DNA of 64,000 nt from Gemmatimonadota bacterium (GTDB lineage Bacteria; Latescibacterota; UBA2968; UBA8231), in contig VXML01000051.1 of NCBI GenBank assembly GCA_009841115.1, positions 91,420 through 155,419 of the forward strand, in the 5' to 3' direction. A model generated the notes under the pieces. The model saw only the letters and a list, made by a program, of their open reading frames with translations, searched no databases and had not been told where the DNA came from. The first letter of the stretch is position 1; every line of letters starts with the position of its first letter. The translations under genes and the position numbers were made by a program. Shown here piece by piece: positions 1 through 7,002 of the stretch.

Positions 1-343
1 GGGCCTCCTGCAACGCGCGTATTGGCTCCTCAGGATGTATTGAGTATGAGACACCCGGATGCTTGCTGGAAGCGTGGAGGGTATGGAAATGGAGCTCAAA
101 GGGCTGAAAGTCCTGCAATATAGCTCGGATCTCAGTTTCGAGGTCTGGCGTCATCTCCAGGCTAAGTGGGTCAGATACAGAGATGTGAGTACTGCACGTA
201 GCATGAGATTTCGGATCGTACCGCTCTCGCAATGGATTTATTAGATCGCTCACCTCTTTCGGAGGCATGATGAGGATCAATCCGAGTCGATAGTCAAGCT
301 GCCAATCCTCCCAACTATCTGTATTCTGTGCATACCTGATCAT
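1..343 (-). CDS. 2H phosphoesterase / LigT-like protein (3' part cut by window edge)
   Basis: This frame is open from an ATG at 343 to the window edge and has no stop, so the gene continues to the left. The visible 114 residues begin MIRYAQNTDSW and contain a hydrophobic strand (LGLILIMPP) followed by THISV. That matches the first HxS/T motif of the 2H (2'-5' RNA ligase / cyclic phosphodiesterase) superfamily. The second HxT motif would lie outside the window. An AAGGAG ribosome site sits just upstream, overlapping the NUDIX stop region, so the gene is coupled to the NUDIX and HAD genes. The family acts on 2',3'-cyclic phosphates or ADP-ribose cyclic phosphate. The substrate here is unknown. 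Confidence 0.7.
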   Translation of the reverse strand, partial: MIRYAQNTDSWEDWQLDYRLGLILIMPPKEVSDLINPLRERYDPKSHATCSTHISVSDPLSLEMTPDLETEIRAILQDFQPFELHFHTLHASSKHPGVSYSIHPEEPIRALQEA

Positions 344-349
344 CGTTAA

Positions 350-862
350 TCACTCCTTCAATAGGCCAGCAGCGATGAGCGCGCGATGGTGCAGGGGTAG
401 AAAAACGTCCAGCGCCAACTCCTCAAGGAGTCCTTCAGGTTGAACCAGTTTGCGCGCCAGCGTCTCGTGTTCGGGCACCCACTCATTGAGTTCGACTTTC
501 GCTAGCCAGATGGAACGAACCAATACCAGCCCCTTTTCGTGCCCCCTGATACACTCTCCGCGTGAGAATCCCAATAGCTTTGCCTCTCTGACCTCAACGC
601 ATGCTTCCTCCCTCATCTCCCGCCGCAGGGTTTCCTCCCACGACTCACTTCCTTCTGGTCTGCCTGCCGGGAATCCCCACGTTTCCCCATCTTGCGTAGC
701 CAGCACAACTTCGCCGTTGTCTGTCAGGCAAATACCACCAGAACCGTGGCGTTGTCCTTCCGGCACATCGTGAGAAGGAAACCAAGTGACGAGGACATCC
801 TGTCCCCCCGTTTCTACCTGAAATGCTTCGTATTCCCTTGCGGGTCCCGATGCCTCAGCCAC
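350..862 (-). CDS. NUDIX hydrolase
   Basis: About 170 aa. The Nudix box is clear (GRPEGSE, seven residues, then REMREEACV). The usual last Gly is Cys, and the catalytic REx2EE core is intact. I chose the GTG start at 862: it has a GGGGG ribosome site a few bases upstream and overlaps the HAD stop by 8 nt. An in-frame ATG at 913 would overlap the HAD gene by 59 nt. NUDIX enzymes hydrolyse nucleoside diphosphates linked to another moiety (ADP-ribose, NTPs, capped RNA). The actual substrate cannot be read from sequence. It sits between a HAD phosphatase and a 2H phosphoesterase, which suggests nucleotide or RNA-end metabolism. Confidence 0.85.
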   Translation of the reverse strand: MAEASGPAREYEAFQVETGGQDVLVTWFPSHDVPEGQRHGSGGICLTDNGEVVLATQDGETWGFPAGRPEGSESWEETLRREMREEACVEVREAKLLGFSRGECIRGHEKGLVLVRSIWLAKVELNEWVPEHETLARKLVQPEGLLEELALDVFLPLHHRALIAAGLLKE

Positions 863-1343
863 ATTGCCCCCTTTGGAAATGGCATGCCTGATCCAGAATT
901 TTGGGCAGTTCACTTAGCGAGTGAATCGTAAAATCGGGATCGCCCGTTTCGTCGTTGGGCACAAGATCGGCGAATTTCCCATTTTGGAACCAAACCGTTA
1001 TGGCTCCTGCTGCATTGCCCCACGCAATCCCTCGTATGATGTAGTCATCGACAACAACCACCTCGTTGGCTTTAAGATCGACCTTTCTTAACAGGGCCTC
1101 ATATTCCTTTGACTTGGCGTCGCCGTTTTCGGTGAAGACGATCTCCTCGAAATGGTCGAGAATACCCTGCTCTCGCAATGCCTTTATACGGGTCTCTTCC
1201 TCATCTGCAGGGGAGACCGATACTATACTAAGTCGGTACTTCTCAGCTAGCGTTCTTACGACGGGGATTGCGTCGGGGAAGAAATCGTCGGTTTCTCGAT
1301 CATATAGGGTGCGGCCATAGTCAAAGATTATCATCTTAGCCAC
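855..1343 (-). CDS. HAD-superfamily hydrolase
   Basis: About 162 aa from a GTG start at 1343, which has AAAGGAG nine bases upstream. The frame stays open back to 1439 but has no ribosome site there. Motif I is IIFDYGRTL near the N-terminus, and motif IV is VVVVDDYIIRGIAWG with a following G-A-I-T-V strand as in phosphoglycolate-phosphatase-like HADs. In motif I the second Asp of DxD is Gly, as in the other HAD gene of this array (FDVGET). Such variants may still be phosphatases. First gene of a translationally coupled HAD-NUDIX-2H operon. Confidence 0.75.
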   Translation of the reverse strand: MAKMIIFDYGRTLYDRETDDFFPDAIPVVRTLAEKYRLSIVSVSPADEEETRIKALREQGILDHFEEIVFTENGDAKSKEYEALLRKVDLKANEVVVVDDYIIRGIAWGNAAGAITVWFQNGKFADLVPNDETGDPDFTIHSLSELPKILDQACHFQRGQCG

Positions 1344-1482
1344 GGCAAATATCTCCTTTGGTCTCTGGGCGAGCGGGAACTCCACAAAGGGAACCTGAAG
1401 AGCAGTCGCCAACTGTTTTCCCAGAGCAACTATTGCCAACTACGTGGATCCGTCGACCAATCTGGTGCTTCAGAGATACCGA

Positions 1483-1574
1483 GTCTAACTCGTCGAGGCC
1501 CATTGTCTCATGTCTTATAGCGTTTCAGAGAAGGTGCCTGAAAGACGGCGAAACACAACACCGATCAATAATCT
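1483..1574 (-). repeat. Degenerate attC-like site
   Basis: Read on the minus strand, the low-coordinate end carries a perfect R' core GTTAGAC (plus strand GTCTAAC, 1483-1489). The other end has a mutated R'' core (ATAATCT on plus, 1568-1574). The six-base spacer CGATCA and ACAACAC box match the layout of the site at 4055-4074 (GCAACAC, CGATGT, GTTATCT). The 92-bp length is close to that of the better sites (82-90 bp). Low confidence because R'' has decayed. Confidence 0.35.
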
Positions 1575-1590
1575 TGTGCCCTACGGCACT

Positions 1591-1818
1591 TTAGTCTGAA
1601 GATTCAGCTATTTCCTTTATTACGCGTTCGCGTAAGCCCAATACAGTGAGGCCGACCACTTCATTGTTGACCTCATCATAGCGGACGACAACCCCTTCAC
1701 CTATATCAACACCCACAGCCGGTTTGGGCGTTCCGACGGAAAGATAAAGGACATCCGCTTCTTCATCGTATTCCCAATCAATCGCATCTGGTTTGTCTAG
1801 TATTTTTAGGACTTCCAT
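1591..1818 (-). CDS. DUF2283 family protein
   Basis: 75 aa with the compact DUF2283 pattern: YDEEADVLYLSVG, then a D-I-G-E-G-V-V-V-R-Y-D strand pair and VVGLTVLG. Members of this family are often encoded beside a small toxin-like protein and are regarded as possible antitoxins. That arrangement holds here: the gene starts inside the last codons of the upstream gene (13-nt overlap). Family assignment is firm; the function is inferred from context. Confidence 0.8.
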   Translation of the reverse strand: MEVLKILDKPDAIDWEYDEEADVLYLSVGTPKPAVGVDIGEGVVVRYDEVNNEVVGLTVLGLRERVIKEIAESSD

Positions 1819-2117
1819 AAGACGTTTCTCCTATTCGATAGACGACTGGCCCAATAAGCGGTTAAAACAAAACCATCGTCTGGTTGCACTTCTCGATAAA
1901 CTGCGATTAGATATTTACTCGTCAATGGCGTTTTCGCATAGAAGCGAATGGCCATGAGTGTGCCATAATCGCCTTCCTGGATCTGAGCAGGCTGGGAAAT
2001 GGTCTCTAGGATGCTCTCTTGGGAAGTCGCCATTTCAGGGTGTCTCCGTACAATATGCTGCCATCGCTCCTCTGTTAGGCGGATAGGGACACTATTGTGC
2101 GATCGGACGATTTTCAA
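1806..2117 (-). CDS. Small toxin-like protein paired with DUF2283
   Basis: 103 aa. It begins with RLTEERWQHIVRRHPEM, then a predicted helix (ESILETI), and ends in a strand-rich half with YLIAVYREV and FVLTAYWASR. The layout resembles small nuclease-like domains of the PBECR/DUF4258 type that are common beside DUF2283 genes. I cannot prove nuclease activity; the conserved R/H residues in the first helix and the late Y/R are candidates. It overlaps the DUF2283 gene by 13 nt, so the two are co-expressed. A copy of the dispersed repeat lies directly upstream. Confidence 0.55.
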   Translation of the reverse strand: MKIVRSHNSVPIRLTEERWQHIVRRHPEMATSQESILETISQPAQIQEGDYGTLMAIRFYAKTPLTSKYLIAVYREVQPDDGFVLTAYWASRLSNRRNVLWKS

Positions 2118-2191
2118 TCTTCGATATCTCCATAATTTTCAAATTCACCGTAAGCGTCCTCTAACTTGAAACAGTTTTATTCCACGGTCGA

Positions 2192-2341
2192 TAACTGCTT
2201 GTACTCGAACAATTGGTTCAGGTAATTGTCCTTATCTGCCCCGAAGGTACGTATCCGTGTAAACAGTCGCAACCTATACCGCAAGGCTGGAATATTATAC
2301 GTAACTTATTGTAATAAATTGAGATAGGACGATTTTCTGAG
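2192..2341 (-). repeat. Dispersed ~150-bp repeat, copy 1
   Basis: Closely related to 8722-8884. Both share CTGCTTGTAC, CGAACAATTGGTTC, CGAAGGTACGTATCC, TGTAAACAGTCGCAA, TACGTAACT and TGTAATAAATTGAGATA in the same order. In this copy the middle (about 2219-2250) is shorter and diverged, which destroys a long palindrome that is intact in copy 2. Each copy sits immediately upstream of a minus-strand gene start. The low-coordinate end carries an R'-like core (GTTATCG on the minus strand; GTTAGAC in copy 2). It may be a long attC variant or another small non-coding element. Confidence 0.7.
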
Positions 2342-2379
2342 GTCTGACGCGGCTAGCAGCGCAAATCGCTATGTTGCCT
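2342..2379 (-). repeat. attC-like half site
   Basis: On the plus strand this reads GTCTGAC, a short spacer, CGCAAAT, the six bases CGCTAT, then GTTGCCT. On the minus strand that is an R'' core AGGCAAC, six bases, and an L'' box ATTTGCG, the same geometry as at 5658-5677. The matching R' could be GTCAGAC (2342-2348, minus) or lie at the far end of the dispersed repeat (about 2189-2195). The site is either shortened or interrupted. Confidence 0.4.
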
Positions 2380-2437
2380 GAACATTAACGGCACTGATCT
2401 AGAATCTTGGGAAGCTCACTTAACCGCAGTTAAGAAA

Positions 2438-2707
2438 TCACACGGCTTCAAGCGGGGATAAGTCCTCCTCTTTCATAGGAGAAAGATCAAGGCTGCGTAA
2501 AACCTCGTTGATCTGAGCCGCTGTCATCTGCTCTGGTGCCGTGATTTCTAAACCAATGGGTTGATCTTCAGGGCCAAAATCCACCAATAAACCTGCATCT
2601 CTCGACTCTGTTCGCACACTTTTCACACCCGAAGCGGCCGATAAGTACAGATATGCGGCTAGGGGCTTCCCTTTACGGTAGGTAATTTCCAAATAGTGTT
2701 CTCGCAT
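2438..2707 (-). CDS. Conserved hypothetical protein, DUF2283-like
   Basis: 89 aa. It starts MREHYLEITYRKGKPLAAYL, contains VDFGPEDQPIGLEIT, and ends with a helix (AAQINEVLRSLDL). The strand pattern (AYLYL, then LLVDFG, then GLEIT) is reminiscent of DUF2283 but longer. Similar proteins are usually called hypothetical. It starts 35 nt inside the transglutaminase-like gene, so the two are translationally linked. Function unknown. Confidence 0.6.
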   Translation of the reverse strand: MREHYLEITYRKGKPLAAYLYLSAASGVKSVRTESRDAGLLVDFGPEDQPIGLEITAPEQMTAAQINEVLRSLDLSPMKEEDLSPLEAV

Positions 2708-3203
2708 CTTTCAGTCCTATAGACCACGAATCTAGTCCCTTTCTCCAGAGTCTCCAAATCTTATACTGTGTCTCTTCTTTCATCTCGCCTTCTATTGGAG
2801 CCATTCCCGGTGCGACTGTTTCCACCAGCCACCAAGCGCCACTGTGATATACTTCGGCAAGTGAATGCGTCTTGCCAGTATTGCTTCTCACCTTGACAAA
2901 GCGAGTGGCCAAACCCTTGGCCCGACACAAACCAATAAAGGCGATGACAATATCTGTGCAGCCTTTGGCTTCATATACCCAGCCATCTGAGAGAATCTCC
3001 GTTGCCGTTCGCTTCCATCTAATACTGTGTTCGTGCTCCCATGAGGCTTTGTTGTAACTCCGAAACGTCAGGTGTGCTAGTAAGGCATCCCTGAGCAATC
3101 CAAGGTCTGCGGGAGTCCGTACGTCCGGCATCTGGGCTGCAATCTCTACCAGTTTGCAAGTTACTTCGACCTGACTTTGGGGCGCATTCTCCACAGCACT
3201 CAT
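2673..3203 (-). CDS. Transglutaminase-like domain protein
   Basis: 176 aa, no signal peptide, probably cytoplasmic. The papain-like core is recognisable: catalytic Cys in EAKGCTDIVIAFIGLC, followed by a helix and strand (GLATRFVKV), then the His in GKTHSLAEVYH and WWLVET. The usual Asp after the His strand appears as Glu-Thr, so the triad may be atypical. Bacterial members often act as peptidases or amidases rather than cross-linkers. It overlaps the 89-aa protein downstream and lies 8 nt after the GNAT gene, so the three likely form one transcript. Confidence 0.7.
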   Translation of the reverse strand: MSAVENAPQSQVEVTCKLVEIAAQMPDVRTPADLGLLRDALLAHLTFRSYNKASWEHEHSIRWKRTATEILSDGWVYEAKGCTDIVIAFIGLCRAKGLATRFVKVRSNTGKTHSLAEVYHSGAWWLVETVAPGMAPIEGEMKEETQYKIWRLWRKGLDSWSIGLKDARTLFGNYLP

Positions 3204-3211
3204 ACCTCAAG

Positions 3212-4000
3212 TCAACAGTTTCCGTCCTCCAGATCAGAGGAGGGTTGCACGCGATACCAATACCGGTACGACTCGCTGAAACCATACTTGCGTTGTAGAG
3301 CTAGGGCTGGCTCGTTGTTCGCCATCACCTGCAGGTATGCCAGACGCGCCCCTTGCTCAAATCCCCAGTTAAGGCGTGCCTCAAGGAGCCCACGGCCGAA
3401 GCCCTGACCCCGATGCTCGGGATCCACCATCAAATCAAAGATCCCCATGATTGAGCCCGAAACAACTGCGCGAGCGCAGCCTATGGGTTTGCCATGAGTC
3501 CGGGCGACAACATAGGCCGAAGGAGTAGGGATCGCGTTGAGCAAGGTGCGCAATATCTCAGCGTGCTGATTGCGACCGGACAGACGTATCCAAGTTTCGA
3601 GCCACTCATCTGTTGCATCTTCGTATAGCGATATGGCAGAGGAACCAGCGGAACGGGCCTCAAGCCGCATGGTTTGAACCAGTGTCTCGGCGTCTTTTGA
3701 GTACTGAAGCTGCGCCAAGGTCTCGTCCAAATTCTCAGGTTGACAGGCAGGAAAAATCTTGAAAAGGCAAGGTTGCGATGCCCGCGCGTACGCCGCTTCA
3801 CAATGCACCAACTTCTCCTGGAGCGGGGTTGTGGATTCATACAGCGGGACTACACAGTTGGCACGGCGACTGTATCCCTCAGACATCCGAACGATCCAGC
3901 CGTCGTAGAACTCTGTTTGCAGCGCGGGTAGCCCGTTCAGCGCCGCCTCTTCCAGCCTTGCTACAAGCTCTGAATTGTCCGTTGAATCAAGTGCCATCAT
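3212..4000 (-). CDS. GNAT family N-acetyltransferase
   Basis: 262 aa. The C-terminal half carries the acetyl-CoA binding signature VDPEHRGQGFGRGLLEA followed by AYLQVMANNEPALALQRKYGF. The N-terminal half (LPALQTEFYDGWIVRMSEGY, then CVVPLY) is typical of two-domain GNAT proteins in which the first copy is degenerate. No substrate can be assigned. The start is MM at 4000 or 3997; there is no strong ribosome site. GNAT genes are common integron cargo. Confidence 0.85.
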   Translation of the reverse strand: MMALDSTDNSELVARLEEAALNGLPALQTEFYDGWIVRMSEGYSRRANCVVPLYESTTPLQEKLVHCEAAYARASQPCLFKIFPACQPENLDETLAQLQYSKDAETLVQTMRLEARSAGSSAISLYEDATDEWLETWIRLSGRNQHAEILRTLLNAIPTPSAYVVARTHGKPIGCARAVVSGSIMGIFDLMVDPEHRGQGFGRGLLEARLNWGFEQGARLAYLQVMANNEPALALQRKYGFSESYRYWYRVQPSSDLEDGNC

Positions 4001-4054
4001 AGGTACTATACATAGGATCGTCAGCTTTCCATTAGGCGTAGACAGCGCCGCAGC

Positions 4055-4074
4055 GCAACACCGATGTGTTATCT
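4055..4074 (-). repeat. attC-like half site (R'' and L'' only)
   Basis: On the plus strand: GCAACAC, six-base spacer CGATGT, then GTTATCT. On the minus strand this is an R'' core AGATAAC, a 6-nt spacer and an L'' box, the same geometry as at 5658-5677. No convincing R' partner is found toward 3990, so the site looks truncated by the GNAT gene boundary. It separates the HigBA block from the GNAT block. Confidence 0.4.
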
Positions 4075-4120
4075 GCCGTGAAGAACGGTGATAGCCTATA
4101 AGACTGATCCCTAGGCGAAA

Positions 4121-4399
4121 TCAGATCAGCTCGATGCGGAGCTTTTTGCCCAGAGCCCGCGCAGCGCGATCCATGGTCTGTAGCGTTACGGAGGGATTGG
4201 ACGCGTCAAGCAGACGGTCCAGCGCAGACCGACTGGTTTGCATGCGCTTGGCCATCGCCGTTTTGGACAGCTTGTTTTCTTCCATGAACTGACTCAACTG
4301 ATAGGCAATAACGCGTTTCACGGCCGTTGCCTCTGCTTCACTGAGCAAGCCCTCATCTGCGAGGAACTCGTCAAAACTGCTGCCGACATGTTTTTTCAT
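4121..4399 (-). CDS. HigA-like antitoxin, XRE family helix-turn-helix
   Basis: 92 aa. The HTH is clear: LSQFMEENKLSKTAMAKRMQ, then TSRSALDRLLD, then SVTLQTMDRAARAL, ending in the short tail GKKLRIELI typical of HigA-type antitoxins. The ATG overlaps the toxin TGA (4-nt ATGA overlap), giving the toxin-first order of higBA loci. It should neutralise the toxin and repress the operon through the palindrome at 4757-4774. Confidence 0.85.
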   Translation of the reverse strand: MKKHVGSSFDEFLADEGLLSEAEATAVKRVIAYQLSQFMEENKLSKTAMAKRMQTSRSALDRLLDASNPSVTLQTMDRAARALGKKLRIELI

Positions 4400-4749
4400 C
4401 GTGCCTCCCGGAGCATCGTTAGTCTGGATCGTGCCAAAGTGAGATCGCTGACGGGGGTCTTCTCACTTTTCTTGATGAAACCGTGCAACAGGAGGATGGT
4501 CCCATCGTAAACCGTAAAGACTACTCGGGCTATCGAATTGGGCAGGGTGCTGCGGACCTCCCAAAGATCGCTCTCGAGCTTGCGCACTAGCGGCATACCA
4601 AGGGGCCACCCAAACTGAACGGTCTTAATGTCCGCACCAATGATCCTCTTCGCCTCTCGATCTAGGCTGCGCAGCCATGCTCTAACCGGCTCACGCCCTG
4701 TCGTTGTACGGAAGAAGCGAACCGGCAGCGGCCTGTCCCTGTTCATCAT
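4396..4749 (-). CDS. HigB-like toxin, RelE superfamily (Gp49-like)
   Basis: 117 aa from ATG 4749. A TTG at 4764 lies inside the operator and is less likely. Conserved pieces are VRFFRTTTGREPVRAWLRSL, then the I-G-A-D-I-K-T-V-Q helix, GMPLVRKLESDLWEVR, ARVVFTVYD and LLLHGFIKKSEKTP. This is the phage-derived Gp49-like (PF05973) pattern of ribosome-dependent mRNA interferases. The basic residues in GFIKKS are the usual catalytic patch. Gene order and coupling support a functional toxin-antitoxin unit. Confidence 0.85.
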   Translation of the reverse strand: MMNRDRPLPVRFFRTTTGREPVRAWLRSLDREAKRIIGADIKTVQFGWPLGMPLVRKLESDLWEVRSTLPNSIARVVFTVYDGTILLLHGFIKKSEKTPVSDLTLARSRLTMLREAR

Positions 4750-4756
4750 GCTCCAA

Positions 4757-4774
4757 TGTACCAATTATGGTACA
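4757..4774 (-). promoter_or_regulatory. higBA operator palindrome
   Basis: TGTACC-AATTAT-GGTACA is a perfect inverted repeat with 6-bp arms that ends 8 bp before the toxin ATG. A TTGACA -35 candidate (4777-4782, minus strand) lies next to it, with a TACATT -10-like hexamer 16 bp on, so the palindrome would overlap the core promoter. This is the expected place for HigA autorepression. Confidence 0.6.
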
Positions 4775-4889
4775 CTTGTCAATCATTAGGGAAAATGCCA
4801 TACGAAGATCGAAACAGATCGCAGAAAGCGGTGATCACACCGACTGCAGTGCGAGGGAGATCAGCATCTATGATGAATTGCAAACCGAC

Positions 4890-5112
4890 TCAGGACGCAG
4901 GCAGAGGGTGAGCTTCTTCTGCTTCTACAAGTTCCTCCGCGTACTCAAGGGCGGCCCGTACATCCGCGTCGATGATGCCATATTCCTCACAGACTTCTTC
5001 CGGAGTTGCCCCTCCTGCGAGGCTCCCAATAATTCGGTGTACTGGGACTCGTCCCCCGAATCTCCGGCCTGCCATGACGGATCGAGGGATCGATTATGAT
5101 TCGTTCATTCAT
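4890..5112 (-). pseudogene. DUF433 protein, frameshifted
   Basis: A start at 5112 overlaps the upstream stop by 4 nt (ATGA) and encodes MNERIIIDPSIRHGRPEIRG, the normal DUF433 N-terminus. The rest of the domain (VPVHRIIGSLAGGATPEEVC and DADVRAALEYAEEL) follows in another frame. The switch falls at about 5050, in a GGGGGAC run, and fits a small indel. DUF433 proteins are small VapB-like antitoxin candidates. Either the gene is broken or this is a sequencing or assembly error. If it is not an error, a 61-aa product could still be made from the ATG at 5075. Confidence 0.65.
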
Positions 5113-5516
5113 ACTGACTCAACTTGACTAGTTTTCGCTATGATCGAGCGCAAATCTGGATCTGAAAACTGATCTGACTTCAATACTTTGCCGTCCTCCC
5201 TGAATATCGGCTTACCCTGCTCATCTAGCTTGCTCATGTTGCTGCGGTGGACTTCAGCAAAGAGCTCTTCGGCAATGTCCTGCAGACCATGCGTGATGAA
5301 CGTACCCAGCAGTACGTAAAGCATGTCTGTAAGGGCGTCGGCGATCTCGACGATGTCGTGGTTATGCACGGCCGCTCGATACTCTTCTAGCTCCTCCAAA
5401 AACATCTGGATACGCCCTTGGCTTATCGCCGCAGGCACCTTTGCCGTAGGCGTGCGCTCCATGTATGCTTGGAACACCTCGTGAAAACATCTCACGCTAT
5501 CTAGCTGATCTTTCAC
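5109..5516 (-). CDS. MazG-like nucleotide pyrophosphohydrolase
   Basis: About 135 aa from GTG 5516 (AGGAG 8 nt upstream); the frame extends to 5552. The N-terminus KDQLDSVRCFHEVF, then EELEEYRAAVHNHD, EIADALTDMLYVLLG and AEVHRSNMSKLDEQGKP match the all-alpha NTP pyrophosphatase family. The E-E-x-x-E and E-x-x-D acidic helices are the metal ligands. Members hydrolyse (d)NTPs to the monophosphate and pyrophosphate as house-cleaning or phage-response enzymes. First gene of its block, downstream of the attC at 5588-5677. Confidence 0.8.
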   Translation of the reverse strand: MKDQLDSVRCFHEVFQAYMERTPTAKVPAAISQGRIQMFLEELEEYRAAVHNHDIVEIADALTDMLYVLLGTFITHGLQDIAEELFAEVHRSNMSKLDEQGKPIFREDGKVLKSDQFSDPDLRSIIAKTSQVESV

Positions 5517-5587
5517 TTGGCATCTCCTGACCGCTCTGCCGAATACCTTCACAGATAGTTTATGAGTCTACGAAGCTAATTGCTGGT

Positions 5588-5677
5588 GTATAACGTATCA
5601 CAGTTTCCGAACCCGCGAAGCGGATTGCCAAAGGTCAAGGTGCCGTAGGCGGCGCAGCGAAAACCGCTGTGTTATGC
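5588..5677 (-). repeat. attC recombination site (best match in window)
   Basis: Read on the minus strand: R'' GCATAAC, 6-nt spacer, L'' GTTTTCG, a 48-nt middle with small hairpins, L' CGGAAAC, 8-nt spacer, R' GTTATAC. R''/R' pair with one mismatch and L''/L' with one mismatch. The unequal 6- and 8-nt spacers are the asymmetry expected of a folded attC. It lies between the HAD gene stop (5697) and the MazG-like start (5516), in the correct cassette orientation. Confidence 0.65.
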
Positions 5678-5696
5678 GTAGTGCCGCCCTCCAGAT

Positions 5697-6389
5697 CTAA
5701 ATAGCTTCCGCGATCGAAACTATCGCCGAGGGCAAGTTTTCCAAGTCGGAAATTGTTTCATCTGGGAGTTCATCTGGCACTCGAGGTTCTAAAGCCGCAT
5801 ATCTGCCTTGCCTGAACCATATGGTTCGGAGACCTAGCTTCTTTGCTGGAATGATATCGTTGTCGAGTCGATCACCAATCATGACCGCCTCCGAAGGCGA
5901 AAATCCGGCGTGGTCAAGTATTGTATGGAAGAAACGTTCATCAGGCTTTTTGATCCCAATGTTTCCTGATACCTCCCTATGGCTAAACCAGCGCAACACA
6001 CCAAGTTCGTTGAGGACCTCTGTGATGCTCGCTGGCGCGTTGCCAGCTAACGCAAGCGTGTATTCTTCGGCCAACTGCTCGAGAACCGCAGCGACTCCGG
6101 GATATAGCTGGTATCCGAGAGACCGAATCTCCGAATAGTGTGATCGCACTTTCTCGGTGATCTCGTTGAATAGACACACGTTAGGCTTGGCAAAGTGCCA
6201 CGTGATGGCGTGCATGGCACTTGGAGCGAACTGTAAAATTTTTTCGCTGTCCAACTGCTTGTACTCTTCGACAGATAACTCGAAGCCGAATTTGCCGAGC
6301 GTAGTCCGATGCACTTCCATCAAGGCATCTTGGTGACCGACGGCATCGAGAATGGTCTCCCCAACATCGAACAGCAACACGGAAATCAT
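5697..6389 (-). CDS. HAD-superfamily hydrolase
   Basis: 230 aa from ATG 6389; the frame continues upstream, but only antisense to the cupin gene. Motif I is SVLLFDVGETILD (the second Asp is Gly), motif II region LALAGNAP, motif III Lys in GIKKPDERFF, and motif IV VMIGDRLDNDIIPAKKLGL. A helical cap lies between residues 15 and 95. It resembles YjjG/phosphoglycolate-phosphatase-like enzymes. It shares a block with the cupin gene and is followed by the best attC site. Confidence 0.85.
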   Translation of the reverse strand: MISVLLFDVGETILDAVGHQDALMEVHRTTLGKFGFELSVEEYKQLDSEKILQFAPSAMHAITWHFAKPNVCLFNEITEKVRSHYSEIRSLGYQLYPGVAAVLEQLAEEYTLALAGNAPASITEVLNELGVLRWFSHREVSGNIGIKKPDERFFHTILDHAGFSPSEAVMIGDRLDNDIIPAKKLGLRTIWFRQGRYAALEPRVPDELPDETISDLENLPSAIVSIAEAI

Positions 6390-6468
6390 TGGAATCTCGC
6401 CTAGGTGCTCTGGATCATCGAAAATGTGGCATTGCGCATAAGTTTTCGTCGTGCCCGAATCAACCCGT

Positions 6469-6966
6469 TTATTCCTCGCCCTGCCAATAGTCGTTGGTTC
6501 CGCCTGCTGAAACGCGAGTCCACCTTGTAAGACCCTCCTTGTTTGCATGGAAAGAAGGGTGAACGGAAATCTTGTCGCTATCAGGATAGTAGCAGGTATC
6601 AAAGGCCGGATTACTTGAGATGATCCAATATTCAAGCTCAGAGTCACTGGCATTAAGAAGCTGATGAGCGACTCCTGGAGGGCACTGAACCGCATCGCCT
6701 GCCTCCAGCTCGACGAATCCCTCCGCGAATCTCATTCGCGCGGATCCCTTGATTATCCAATAGAGCTCCCACTGCGTACCGTGGGCGTGGTACGTGTGCG
6801 CCTTCTTGCCTGGCGGAACGGTGACATGCTCCATCTCAAAAGGCCTGTTTGTGCGGTCATTGCGCAGATCTAGGGCCTTGGTGACACTCCGCTCGATGGT
6901 GGCAAACTGCTTCTTGGGCGATTCGTAGGATTTAGCCTCGATCTCGTGAAAGCTGATCTTGTTCAT
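6469..6966 (-). CDS. Cupin domain protein
   Basis: 165 aa. Cupin motif 1 is HTYHAHGTQWELYWIIKG (the H-x-H and later Glu are metal ligands). Motif 2 is GDAVQCPPGVAHQLLN with the final His ligand. It has a single cupin barrel, with a C-terminal extension of about 40 residues ending SAGGTNDYWQGEE. The function may be sugar or small-molecule binding, or isomerisation; the sequence does not decide. It lies 36 bp after the R' end of the attC at 7003-7084. Confidence 0.8.
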   Translation of the reverse strand: MNKISFHEIEAKSYESPKKQFATIERSVTKALDLRNDRTNRPFEMEHVTVPPGKKAHTYHAHGTQWELYWIIKGSARMRFAEGFVELEAGDAVQCPPGVAHQLLNASDSELEYWIISSNPAFDTCYYPDSDKISVHPSFHANKEGLTRWTRVSAGGTNDYWQGEE

Positions 6967-7002
6967 ATATCTCTACTCCTGCCGATTTTTATTTTTAGTT
7001 TC

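Larger units (their letters stand above)
2118..2437. other. Intergenic region with dispersed repeat and attC-like half site
   Basis: This 320-bp gap holds no plausible gene. It contains copy 1 of the dispersed repeat (2192-2341) and, adjoining it, an attC-like half site (2342-2379). AT-rich stretches within the repeat could also carry the promoter of the 2117 gene. Confidence 0.6.

Noticed and set aside
59..244. Plus-strand 61-codon frame at the window start
   Set aside because: It lies antisense to the 2H phosphoesterase-like gene, which has the HxS motif and a ribosome site.
1344..1439. N-terminal extension of the first HAD protein
   Set aside because: The segment vaguely resembles a nucleotide-kinase strand, but a GTG at 1343 has a much better ribosome site and gives a normal HAD N-terminus.
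6390..6695. N-terminal extension of the HAD protein upstream of 6389
   Set aside because: The extension is antisense-frame overlap with the cupin gene and has no family similarity; the HAD motif starts directly after ATG 6389.
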